Assembly (NCBI RefSeq): GCF_001949145.1
Contig: NW_019091642.1
Span: forward strand, 478,491 to 542,490
From: Acanthaster planci
Lineage: Eukaryota; Echinodermata; Asteroidea; Valvatida; Acanthasteridae
Direction: 5' to 3'
DNA length: 64,000 bases
In this document: in pieces, positions 1-11,624 of the stretch
Numbering within the stretch: position 1 is the stretch's first letter
Layout: every line of letters starts with the position of its first letter
Made by a program: the position numbers and the translations under genes
The notes under the pieces: model-generated
What the model was told of the DNA's origin: nothing
What the model saw: only the letters and a program-made list of their open reading frames with translations
The model's database searches: none

Positions 1-83
1 ATTCAAGTTCATGTTTTAATAATTCGCTTGCGCCTTCCCGAGGAAACGGAGTTGTATTTGAGTAACCGACAATACGGGCGATT

Positions 84-697
84 CACAATAGTGCGCCTCT
101 ATGAGTTTTGCGATGCGTGGGCCAATCACAACTTACGATTTTTCGACCATATGCGAACGCGCAGTGGGGTCAACATATTTTGCGCATTGTGGTCGAGTTT
201 GGGCGGTCCGTTCTTGACACGGGTTTCGTGTTCTCGAGCTCGAACGGCGGGAACACGACCGAAGAACACTGTTCTCAGAACAGAATCACACCACCTCCTC
301 GTCAGGATTTCACACGAACACACGGAAAAATTCGTGCGATTTGATTTTTGAACAGCCGCAAAAAGTACCGATATGGCTTTAAAAAGCCGAAGACAATGTT
401 TTGCAAAATTAACATTTATAATTTTCCATGACAGAAATGAATTTTTTAAATGGAAAAGAAGTAAGCCCAGTTATCCAACATTAACTGCCGAAGAATGCTC
501 AAGGACGCTGCCATGTTGCATGTTGCTTGCCACAAATAACAACTAGCGCTAAGAACCGGTTGTACATTCCTGGCGTTCGAGCGACCGACCAACGAACAAC
601 AAATCGAGCTGTTCGAGAACAAACGAGAACAAGCCGCCCGAACTCGGCCCCAAATGATTGGCCAACGCATTAAAACTCTTGGAGGCGCACTATTGTG
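84..697. mobile_element. Non-autonomous DNA transposon with terminal inverted repeats, copy A
   Basis: The left end reads CACAATAGTGCGCCTC and the right end is its reverse complement (GAGGCGCACTATTGTG). The inverted match extends inward with mismatches, for example bases about 192-240 against 606-655. No transposase frame is present. A second copy lies at 13570-14123 and shares the interior (GTTCTTGACACGGG near the left; CGAACAACAAAT near the right). No convincing target-site duplication was seen, so the superfamily is undetermined. Confidence 0.7.
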
Positions 698-1089
698 AAA
701 CGCCGGAATTCTTTGTAGTTGAGGATGCACTTTGAAACCTGAAGGCATGGCCGTGGGAGTTGCGACATGAGTGTCTCAGTTGTTGGAACCAATATGGTGG
801 CTTAGGCCTAAGTGTCCTTGCACATGGACAAGTAGCACAAAATAGCTTCATGCTGTACTGCACACATAATAAACAGCCATTTTGGTTCGACAGTCTGAGG
901 TTGGCGCAACTCTTTCTATAAGCAGCTCTGCCTGAAGGATACAGGCCACCATTTCAAACCCCATTGAAAACAATGTTAAATCAGCGTTGTTCGGGGCTCA
1001 AAAGCCTTGAAGCCAGTATCCTGCAGGGTTTTTCAAACCCCCCAAAATCATTGTTTTGTCCTTAGTCTTTCCATTTCTTTTAATTTTTG

Positions 1090-1515
1090 TGTAGTGGGTA
1101 AACCATTTTTAATCATCCACCATGAGGGGGGAACCATCTCTTGTTACAAACAAACTGTAGCAGCACTTTTCATGCTAACGATACGGGGAGAAATTATCAC
1201 TTGAATTAGTGGACTGCATCTTGAAGTCGAAACAAGAACAAAATGAAGTCTACATATGGTCATTCTTCAAATGACACCCCTCTACTTTCGTGGGTACTGA
1301 GGATCATTTTTCAACCGCATTTTGAAGCCATTCTGCCCTCACATGAAGGCCCAAAGAGTCTTCACGGAGTTCATCGTGGAAAATATTCACACAATCTCAT
1401 CCTTTTGGGGGCCAATCTCTCTGTATTTTCAAAGGAAATTGTGCTAGCACTTTTCGTGCTAATTAGCTGGCCAAAAATTATTACTTGAATTAGTGGACTG
1501 CAACCTGAAGGCAAA
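1090..1515 (+). repeat. Diverged direct repeat pair, about 287 bp apart
   Basis: The block ending with CTTGAATTAGTGGACTGCA occurs at about 1160-1225 and again at about 1450-1515. In both it is preceded by GCACTTTTC and a CATGCTAA or CGTGCTAA variant. A related fragment (CTTGAATTAGAGGACTG) lies near 7280. This indicates a dispersed repeat family; the class is not recognisable. Confidence 0.5.
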
Positions 1516-2819
1516 TCTTCAGGTAAGTTCGGACGCTAACTCAATAAAAATTAATACCTACAGACCAGACAACAGCAGGCGCGAGAACGTTAATTTCAGG
1601 AGAAGCGCAATTTTTAAAAACCACGGGCAAACTGCTATCTCATTCCCAGGAGTTACTTTATTTGGCGCACTGCTCGACGACACAGAAGGTAGGTTTGGTA
1701 AACTTGGTCTTCAAACCTTTTGCACAGTTCTTGATATTATCTACGTGGCGCATTTTTCCCCCTCGCACTAAAGGGTGTTATTATCTAGGGACAAACGGCA
1801 TGAAAGGTGGAATTATGATAAATTTCACACATCCCTGTCGTTTAAAGACTTTATAAAATGTGCATAAACTTGATTTGACACAGTTTCTCGAGTTTATTTG
1901 AAAGATCCCTTAGAATTGTTTTCTAAACGTTAAAAATAAGTAATCGATCAAGTTTTAACAAATATGAAGCTGAGGTTATCATCATCATAAATTTTGAAAC
2001 GAAAATCATGTATACTGGATATTTCCTGAGAATTTTTGAAAGTATGTGACGAATGGATGACAATGGAGGTGTGGTTATAAATACAATTGATAAAACAGTA
2101 ACTTCATTCCAGCACTACTGACAACTGTACAGCATAATGGTAAATTACATTTAACAGTATTTTTCAGTCATCGTTCATGCGTTAACAAACAGAATATCTG
2201 ATTTTTGTTTAAGAAATTAACTGAAAATTAACCAGCACTTTCTCAAGCCACTTATTCACAAAATGCTTGAGCCCAACTCTGTAAGGCGCGCATTAGCCTG
2301 TATTTGTAACAGTGCGGTGGTCGTGCATATACATGTACATATACAGTTGAAGTTCCTTCTGCTGGGAAAAGCAAGATTGCAAAAATAACAATGCCGTTCA
2401 AGATACAGAATTTGTAGGTTAGCTTTGTAGTTTTTATAACTCTGCTAAGTAAAAATTGTTCACATGTGAGTTCCCCATAGTGTGCTGTTTTTCAAAGTTA
2501 CATTTTTTTGTATTGTTGGTGGAGAATCCAGTAGGGAATATAAGTTTTGTGTGTGTGTGAAACCTTGCCAGAACTGCTTATTAGAGACCAAGTACCATTA
2601 CTTTTTGGGCTGCATCGGTCACTTGCCACAACGTAATAAACTGAACTTTTTGGCCCACCGCCTGAGTCCGAGTAAGATTCCAAGTCCGACTCTCGTCCGT
2701 CCGAGTCCTTGAAAATAGGGACTTGAGTCCAAGCGCAAGGAATCAAAGGTGCTTGCGAGGAATTTTTACTCTCGAGCTCGATTGGATTGACGATGTCGTC
2801 CATCCAGTGCAGTGCAAGC

Positions 2820-2906
2820 CTCGTCCCCAGTGATTACTGTATTTCCCCCGCATAAGTTCTAATTGGGAAGGGAGTGAGGACGTGCTGCACTCACCATGGG
2901 GACGAG
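2820..2906. repeat. Short inverted-repeat element
   Basis: CTCGTCCCCA at 2820-2829 is the reverse complement of TGGGGACGAG at 2897-2906, with partial pairing just inside. It could be a tiny MITE or chance; a related piece with GGGAACGAGG lies near 5095. Confidence 0.35.
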
Positions 2907-2937
2907 GTTGGTCCGGAGCCCCTGTACGCAGGATCCA

Positions 2938-3044
2938 CAATTATCGAACGTTATAGGACGGACCCAAGTAAAAATCCCCGTAGGTGCGGACTGCGCGAGG
3001 GTTCCGGAAACTCGCTGCGTGACCTTTTATTTTCAGGCTCTATT
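2938..3044 (+). repeat. Dispersed repeat, copy 1
   Basis: Shares ATCGAACGT, AAATCCCC, GCGAGGGTTCCGGAA and TGCGTGACCTTTTA in the same order with the reverse complement of 38730-38828, so the two copies lie about 36 kb apart in opposite orientation. No coding content. Confidence 0.6.
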
Positions 3045-4523
3045 TTCCCCATAAACTATGTTGTTATTGTACCTCGTGAACTTAAACTTGTTTCAGCCAG
3101 ACAGGATAAAGAACCAGCATGATGGTGCTTATAAATCAAACAGAACAAAACTCTTGCTAGTTCTTCATTCTGGGAAAGGAAACTTGTGAAAGGGTTGTAG
3201 AAAGATTCGCACTCCCGACTGTACCCCCAATCACATCTCAAACAGCTCTCACATTTGTTACAGTTATACTCTAAATACATATAAACATAATACATGTTAG
3301 TATTTTCATGTGCTAGCTGGAAGAAAATATTACTGTTACAGATTCTGCCTCTATTTTGACTGTTGCTTCACAGTGCTAAAATGTAAGAAACCACCCCTTC
3401 AAACTTGTATTTTGCCAGAATTAGGCCCCAGGGCATGATTAGGGTGCAAAGACAGGCTCTGCATGTCACTTATTACACGATAATATCAGCCGGTGTTTGT
3501 ACTTTCAATCTCTGCTTCAACTTCGTTGCTCAAACCGGGGACCCCAGAAAAGAAAATCTCAACTCTGCTTTTGTGTACAATCAGTGAACTACATAATTGG
3601 GAGTTCAATGGAAGAACAGAATGAATGTCGTCTGCACATTCTGGTAGCACAATGTACGTCCACACGCACACACATTGCAGTGTTGTGTCGCACAGAACGT
3701 TTGCGTACGTGTATGTCATACGTCACCACCCGGAAGTATTTCTCCCGTGATTTGAAACTTGCGTGCAATTTTGCACATTTTTCGTAAAGTCTTCATACCC
3801 AGTAACGGTAAGTAGAGTAGATAATGAAAGGATACTGGGTGTACAAAGCGGACATAAATTTCGAAAAGTATGTGGCTTAATAATGTTATTGCCCACTCGG
3901 TACAACTCTTAGTGATAATAATGTTGACGATTAAGAACTCTTTCCACAGTGTGACTCATTGTACAATATCATTACCAGCTGTGTGAGGGTCCACAGATAT
4001 GCTAAAATGTCCGTGCTTATTATATACCATGTACTGATCTGGATCTCGAATAGTGATTCCACCGGATGGTTCACTGACACTAGCATGGAGCAAATCACCT
4101 TTGCCGTCAATGATCGAGATCCAGATTCGAGTGAAACAAACAGGCCCAAAGTATATAGAGATATTGGTACCACGGCAAACATCGCTCATGTTCTCGCGAC
4201 CTGGTTCATGTGTATTTGTGGCCTATCACGCATCTAATCTCAACTAGTAAAATATCGCAATCTATTACCGATAAATGTGCGATTTCCCCAAGGATAGCGT
4301 GGTTCAAGTCAATCTATGTGTTCGGACCTATTTTCTGAAGACGTAACATACTGAGCTTCCCCTCTCAACTTGAAGATTCGATGCCATTTGTCAGTCATTT
4401 AACTTTTCCTTTAACAAGATTTATCTTTTAACAAGACCATTTCTATACCTTTCTCTGGCTCCTTTGTAGAGCGCCGCTACACTGTAAATGAGTGAGAGAA
4501 ACCATTGACATCTTGATGCCAGC

Positions 4524-7500
4524 ATGAAGTTACTTCTACTCGCGATATTTCTTACCTCAACTGGTAATATTATTGTAGAAGTAATAATAATAATACTTAC
4601 AATGGTCAGTTCTAGCGCATTTTACGGAAAGTCTCTATGCGCTTATTATCAAGTCTGTCACAAAGCAGAAAAGACTGAGCATCCCTAATAAACTTGCATG
4701 CATTTAATCCCAATAACCCTAACATTCCTGAATCCTCAAATTCTAATGTGATTTTTTGCACACACCCTAGGAAGTTAGGGTTGGTTCTTGCCCATGGAGT
4801 CGAGGATTGGAGTGAAACATACGTGGACTCCATAGGCTGCGTGCGCATTCCTTCACTAGCCCCTGGTCGTGTAGAATACGAAAATGACGCCGAGTGGCTA
4901 TACAGGATGAATAAAAATAAACGTAAAGTTCATCGTGGGGGCATTTAAAATGCTGCACACTAGCGTAAATATCCAAAAGAATGGGGTTTAATTATACAGT
5001 ACCAGGGGTTAGATCATTGATCTTCATTATAAAGAAATCAGTGAGTTAGATCGCGCAATGCATAATGGGAATATGTCTGTGGATCGTACCCATGGGAACG
5101 AGGTTGTGTCGCAACGTATACATTCATGGCGCTGATTACCAAAGTGCGCGCGCGCAAAATTTGCACTTAAAAACGGCAAAGCATCAGACTATGTCTGATT
5201 TCGTGTGATCTGATTGCAAAACGAGGGATCATCTTTGTTAATGGATTTCCAGGAAACGGAGCATAAATAATGAAAGTTTTCATGACAAATCCAAATTATA
5301 TTAATTGTTTCATTTTTCAGTAGCATTGATTTTGTGCCCTGCCTCTAAAAAGAAAATGAAAAATGTGGTTTTAAATAACCCTCAAATTATTTTATTTTTC
5401 ACCTGAAAAATTGAGTGTTGCCAAATTGGATCAATATCTATTAAAAAAACAGTTTTCCTGGTTATAAAAACTAGATTTCTATAAATTAAAAGACTGTTTT
5501 AATCAATTACACTAAAAAAATGATGAATCTGCTGGATAAAAATGTTTGTAAAATGAATTTGAACCAAATTTTCGCGCCAAATCGTGTGAATACAGACATG
5601 TTGTAATGGAAAAATACGTCACATATTTTATCTAAAAAACATTTATGTCCTAATAAAAACTTAATTCCCAGAGTCAGGAATTATTTATTGCTTTGTCAAT
5701 CTGTTGGCAAAAAAGAGGACACCTTTGTACCATACTCAAAGCTTATGAAATTCTCTTATTGACCATGCACATATCTAAAAGTCAGTTTGAGACTGATTTC
5801 TGATTTTGGTGTGCAGTTGGTCACAAATTAACCTTTATTTTTTGCATTTTTTGAATTGGTAGTGAGTGAAAAATTGAACTTAAACAGTCAAAACCCTAGA
5901 AGAATTATTTTCCTTGTTGAGTATAGCAAGTCAAAATTAAACTGCGTCACGGGACACTAAAATGAACCTTCAATTTTTGGGCAATTTTTAAAGTGCTACT
6001 GAAAGTTGAACGTAAACAGTTAAAACCCTGAAAGAATATTTTTCTGGTTCGAGGTGTGTTATAAAACACATATGGAATGACCAAATAGGATAGTGCAGTT
6101 TGCACGCCGTGCCCCCGAGGGACTGTGAGTGACCGAAAGAGAGTCCTATTTCCCGAAGCCTAATGTCCGTCCATATGTGTATACTAATGCACGGCTGTGG
6201 ATTGGAGCAAGAGAAGCAGAAGATACAACAAGACACAAAGAGATGCCAAAATAGGAAATGATGGTGACAATAAAGTGCAGACCGATCCAAACTGTTACTG
6301 TAGACGAGACCATCACCAGACCAATCACAAGACCATCACCAGACCAATCACAAGACCAGCAGGTGTAAGGCCAGTCCAAAGACCTTTTCAGTTCATGAGC
6401 TTGTGACTTTATTTCAAAATGGAGATCTTGTGTTAGTCTTGAGTCCAATCAAAAGAATCCTTCAACTGCAGAGTCTCCCTTTCCCCTAAAAAATTAGAAA
6501 TTAAGTCAATGATCCTGGCTCTAATACAAATAATGCTACCCTTGGAGTTTTATCCGAGCAATATAGACCACTCTCACATCATACGTGTGTAGTCGAATTC
6601 GTTCAAAATGGGCATTTGTCTCATCAATTTTGAATAAGGGTGTTTTTTCTGCTCGTATTTAGTAGAGGCCGTATTAGTATCTGGTGTTCTAATAGCTGTG
6701 TGGGATTCCTAACACTGTGAATTATTGTTTTAATTTTGTACCGACGGCTAACCATAGTTTCAGCAGTCCCTTGCATAAAAAACACTACTTTGACGTCAAA
6801 GAGCAAACCCTTGTTGAAACAACAGGGCGAGGTCTAGTCTAATTCAAGTGAGAATTTCTGGATATAGCTCATTAGAATGAAAGTGGCCTCCCAGTATCTT
6901 TTGAAAAAGGAGACTTTTTGGCTCCCAAAATGGTGACATTGTGTAAATCGTTGTCAGGACCATTTCCCTGGGTGTTGGGGCTTTATCTTAGAGCAGAAGG
7001 GCAAATAAATACGGTTGAAATATGGTCCCAAGTGCCCAAGAAACTTGAGGGCTGCCACTGGAAAATGGCTGAGAGTAGACCTCGGAAAAATCACCTTTGG
7101 GGGCGATTTCGTTCTGTGGAAATAATAACAAATATCATTGGTTAACCCACCAAAAATTGAAAACAAATTGAAAGATTAGGCACCAGGCAATAATTTAATT
7201 TGTGTTCACGGCACTTCAGGGATGTTGGTATGCATATTACTGAGCCCTAAACAGTGCTGATTTTACACTGTTTTCAATGGGGCTTGAATTAGAGGACTGT
7301 ACCCAACAGCATCAGGGTGAACTATCTTGAATTCACCATAGCTGCTTTAAAAAAGTATTTTTGTAAGATCGAGGAATAGCACGTGCGTCAAAAGTCACAT
7401 ATTTTGTTTTTTCTTTTTCATATTGGCCCATAGGCACGTGTGCTGCTGCTAAACATAGACAAACTTGACAAACTTAGGCCTAATAAATTTACTCAGACCA

Positions 7501-9306
7501 GGCAGTTTTTCCAATCGTGGCCACCATAATTATGTCCAAAAAGCTCATATCTTGTTCAACCTCGAGAGCACAATGCTTTCATTTCACTCCTTAATTTCCA
7601 CTACAGGTGGCGTGGGGGCTATAGGATGTTACGAGTGCAGTTGGGCCTCTAACACTGGTGAAATGGCGGCCTGCAAGGACCCCTTCGACAGGCCTACGGC
7701 GGTGTCAGTAAAAAATTGTTTTGGTTCGAGTGGATGTTTTGTAAGCCATGCATCAGTCTGACTTTCTCTCAAAGAAACAGCCAATTAGCCATCCTAGCTT
7801 GAGCTCGTAGTTAAATTACAGCACTTGAAAGTTCTTAAATTTATTACTGGGTATCGCGCTTGGAACTAAATTTTGCCACGATTTCAGGAACTTCAGCAAT
7901 TTGAAAAAAGTATACCCGAAAATACTTGCGGAACTACGAAAAGTAAATTTTGTGACTAAAGCGGGAGGAGTTGTCTGCGGTTAAGTCACAAGACAAAAGG
8001 GGCTGTATAGCTGCAACAGGGCCTGCAAAACCAACCATTTCAAGGTAGATATACTGTGTGTCTGGGAAATGCGCATTTGCAGGGTTTTTTTACCTTACAC
8101 CGACGGATAATAATAAGACGATTGCACCCGCTAAATCACGTTACTTATACTGGGTTTCAACCCCATTTTAACGTGTGTTTTGAGCGTTGTTCAAAAAATA
8201 ATACAGCCAAATTCCGGTACAGTACCCAGCATATCAGTAGCCTGAATTCGGTAGGGCCGACCTGCCGTCGGCTTTATTTTTGCTAAGTGATACTTATGGA
8301 ACACTTTGCTTTGGGTGGGCGCAATCGATCTATTAACACTGTATATCTAGTGCTCGTCCGAGAGCTTGTAAAAATGCACAAGCTTACTCGGGTGGGACTC
8401 TGACCCACGACCTCCTGCTTTCTAGTGCAGACGTCTGGACCACTCGACCAAGCATGCGGGGGTCGGCTTGCCGGTCGAGTCACATGTATAGCAGTGGGTG
8501 TACCGCGAAAGCATTTCACGATGTACTTTGCGTCGGACAGATATTAAATTTAATTTACGTTTTTTTATTTGCCCTTACACCGAGGTATATTATCGATAAT
8601 GAGTGCGGGCAAAAACCCGTCATTAAAATCAAAACCAATCGTATTTCACTTGAATGTGCACAAATCCGTATCGTCTAGTGTGTGACAGGAACATACCTAG
8701 TCATGTTTGCATGCTGCAGGGAGACATTTTTATGAATCCAACAATTAGAATAATTTTACTGAATAAAATTGTTCTTTCACGAATAGTGTTTTTTTGCATG
8801 CCATAGTAAATCTTTGCATCACCTACGGGTTCAGAGATACTTTGTACCACTGAATAGAACTTCCATTTACCATAAAATGGAACTTGTAAATTTACTGTCT
8901 AATGCATCATTCGATGTCAGTAGACCAGAGATACACCCTTCGGATAATGGAAGACTATCCTGGTGCTGTTTATTCAAAGTCACATTCCACGTTTTAGTAT
9001 AGGCCTACTCTAACCCAGCGGGCACAAAATTTGATGGAATATAATTATATAGTCGCAGTCTCCCATTCCATTAATTACATGTACCAGCATTTTTTTCCTC
9101 TCCAGAAATCCGTTAGTACTGTTGACAACATCAACACGATTAGGAGAGGGTGCCAAACGGATCAAGACTGCAAGACGGAAACGTGTACTGATGGGACATG
9201 CAATTACTGCTGTACCGACGACAGATGCAACAGAGCAGGCGGGATGACCTTTAACCTTCCCCTTGTGTCTATCGCAACGATTTTAACACGAGCGTTCGCA
9301 ATCTGA
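4524..9306 (+). CDS. Ly6/uPAR (LU, three-finger) domain protein, probably GPI-anchored
   Basis: Assembled from three exons: 4524-4563, 7607-7740 and 9106-9306, giving 124 residues. Donors (G|GTAATA, TTTT|GTAAGC) and acceptors (CTACAG|, CTCCAG|) are canonical. The phases match: exon 1 ends in phase 1, exon 2 in phase 0. Exon 1 encodes a signal peptide start (MKLLLLAIFLTSTG). Exon 2 brings the first LU cysteines (GCYEC) and exon 3 the family's closing signature, CCTDDRCN. A hydrophobic tail without a basic end (LPLVSIATILTRAFAI) follows, as expected for a GPI-anchor signal. There are twelve cysteines; most LU domains have eight or ten. Proteins of this fold are usually extracellular surface ligands or modulators; no ligand can be inferred. 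A paralogue lies at 18049-20682. Intron 1 (4564-7606) and intron 2 (7741-9105, holding a SINE) show no other gene. Confidence 0.82.
6308..6356 (+). repeat. Two-copy 23-bp tandem repeat in intron 1
   Basis: GACCATCACCAGACCAATCA begins at 6308 and again at 6331, an exact 23-bp period, then breaks off. It lies in intron 1 of the LU gene. No function is implied. Confidence 0.5.
8316..8465 (-). mobile_element. tRNA-derived SINE head
   Basis: On the minus strand the sequence contains an RNA polymerase III A box (TGGTCGAGTGG, complement of 8440-8450) and a degraded B box (GGTCAGAGTCC, complement of 8395-8405) at tRNA-like spacing. It then continues into non-tRNA sequence. The degraded B box and lack of a closed cloverleaf argue for a SINE rather than a functional tRNA gene. 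It sits in intron 2 of the + strand LU gene. Confidence 0.55.
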
Positions 9307-10735
9307 TGAGATGAGAAAGAGAATTAAGCACAAACTTGAACTGACACAGTATCAGCGCTAGCAAAGGACCAACTCATTCACGACGTCCGGAGTGGCATGG
9401 TAACGAACTTCAGCAATAACACAAAATATGACGCGCTACATGGAGGACTCATATAACAGAAAACATGATTTCAAAAAATGAACATCAGCAGTTTACTGAA
9501 GTTTCTTGCACCATTAGAAAACATTTACTTACGACAAAATGTTGCTCAAGACCTAGTCAAGAAAAGTACGTAAGCCTACGGTATACATGCGCTTCTGAAA
9601 GTAATGTTCATTATTGCTTAGGAAAAAGAATGTTTCCCCCGTTCTTGTGTACTATCTATCTAAAACAACCCCTTGCTACACTTCGTTGATGTTCCTCATT
9701 TTTGGGAACAGATGAACTATATATATAACAGCCATTCTGTCTACATTTTAAATTTTTTTTGATACGTGCATGTATGCATGCTATTTTATTACTGTATCGT
9801 TCGTAGTTAGTGTCATCGTACAATATAACAATTATTCAAGAAGACAATACAGTATATAGAGACTGACAATTTTGAGAAGTTTTATTTGTGACTTTTAGTC
9901 CAGTTTTGCCTTATATACACCAGACTGACCTACCTAACTATAATATTTAAAAACTGCGGTTCAATGCGTAATCGCTAATGAATTAACAATAGATTTTAAG
10001 TTCGCGTTTTGCCCTTACAAAACCCGAACTTAAAATCAACTCTCCCTGACGCAAAGTACATCTTGAAAAAGGTAAATGTATACACAAGTGTTATAGATTA
10101 CATTATGCAAATGGTGTATAAAAGCGCAATGTTGGTTCATGTTGGTTTTTTATGTTGACTTGCCATAGGAATTATATTCTCTCATTTAGATTAACAATTA
10201 AAAATCAGGATCCGGAATTTTTCATTAATTGTTATTACCTGCTTCTCAGTATACATAATGCAGCAGGTACAATGTTAATTCATTGTATTTTGAAACCTGC
10301 TATTGAAGCCCCCACGATTTTTGTGTTTTAATTATGATTTGTCGTAGTTTCTAATCGTTCTTGTAATTCACATTTGTGTAACAGATAAGATCATGTTATG
10401 GGTACGTAAAAGCAAAAAATAACGAAGTTCAAGTAAGTTGTTTGTTATTTTAATCAAAGCTTTCTTGACTGAGTTACAGTATTTAAATTCCTCTTCGTCC
10501 AGCATTGTAATTTGCTACACGACACAGAAGTGCTTTCTACACTTTCCAAGATGTACTGTGCTTTAAGGAACATTTTTGTCACTATGCAGCCACTATTTCT
10601 GTAGGTAGTGGATACCGCTGTTAACTACACTTAGCCTATAGTTGACTGTATCGGCAAATGGACAAAAAAAGAACCTGCATATGTTCCTAATTAAAGGGTC
10701 AGTGGTATGAGTGTTACTTTCGGGACATTTTTGTG
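9307..10735. other. 3' flank of the LU gene, nothing recognised
   Basis: Presumed 3' UTR and intergenic sequence. It is AT-rich with no coding frame. No well-placed AATAAA was found close to the stop; the first clear one noticed is near 11329. Confidence 0.3.
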
Positions 10736-11180
10736 CAGAGCTGTAGTGACTCGCGTCAATATGACTTGACTCGAGTCCGACTCTAGTTACATTTTTAGTA
10801 ACTCGACTCTCAATGGGTAAATAACTAGACTCGTCTCGAGTCACTACGAACTAACGCGACTCGACTGAGTCCCCAATCAGAAGACCTTACTCGAGTGAAC
10901 ATTTGTGAGTCAAGCCCCCCCCCGCCCCCAAAAAAGTAAACCACTCTGCGATAAAAATATTCGCAGTGACTTACAGTGCCGGTTTATAATGTTCATGTCA
11001 TGTGTTCATATCATCATGAGAAAGATGTGGTGTGACTTAACATTGTAGCAACCCAGAGGTTAAATCTAAAAAATGCCTCTAAATGACATTCTTGTTTTAA
11101 TTTATCGTGTTGTGCTTAAATTTTGCTGTGCAAATTGACTTGACATTTTTGCCTCATGACTTGACTCAAGTCACCGCGTT
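10736..11180. mobile_element. Possible non-autonomous hAT-like element rich in GACTCGAGTC
   Basis: The left end (CAGAGCTGTAGTGACTCG) and the reverse complement of the right end (CAACGCGGTGACTTGAG) are similar in an imperfect way. The interior is full of overlapping ACTCGAGTC-type palindromes. Animal hAT non-autonomous elements often look like this. No 8-bp duplication was confirmed, so the class is tentative. Confidence 0.4.
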
Positions 11181-11624
11181 GCAGTTATTTTATTCGAGTC
11201 AATACGTAACAAAGACTCGATTTTACTCGATTCACAAATATTAATGACTTGTTACAATAATATTCTGTTCTGTAAAACTTTGTTCTTTTTAATGCAACGT
11301 ATGAGAAAATTCTATTTTGGCTGCTGTCAATAAAATAATGCACTTTTTCACCGTATGAATTTTCCATGCTTTCTTGCTCATGATAAGGGCGCCGTTGGTG
11401 TCTGTTAGAAGAGGACGATGTTTTGTAATGGAGCTTCTTTTCAAATTATGAACCCAACGTGTTTTTAATGGAAAACATTAAAAGAATAATCAATCTCTTC
11501 TCTAAGAGTGGTGACTCTGAGAAGAACCAGTGACTTTACAACACCAGTTCCTCTCTGAACTATCACTCGACGTTTCGAGACTGAGTGCTTTGACAATTCT
11601 TTGCACCGGCAAGTAATTCAGCTT

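Larger units (their letters stand above)
698..4523. other. Intergenic, repeat remnants, no gene seen
   Basis: No frame with convincing coding character was found. The stretch holds a diverged direct repeat (1090-1515), a short inverted-repeat element (2820-2906), a dispersed repeat (2938-3044) and fragments rich in GAGTCCGAGT near 2660-2760 that resemble the element at 10736-11180. Confidence 0.4.

Noticed and set aside
4036-4125. Inverted 12-bp repeat TCTGGATCTCGA / TCGAGATCCAGA
   Set aside because: Real but short, with no extended pairing or further copies noticed; not enough to call an element.
7465-7606. N-terminal part of the open frame covering LU exon 2
   Set aside because: Lies upstream of a good acceptor (CTACAG at 7606) and is intron; the signal peptide is supplied by the exon at 4524.
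8390-8455. Possible tRNA gene
   Set aside because: A-box-like sequence is good but the B box is degraded and no full cloverleaf can be drawn; better explained as a SINE head.
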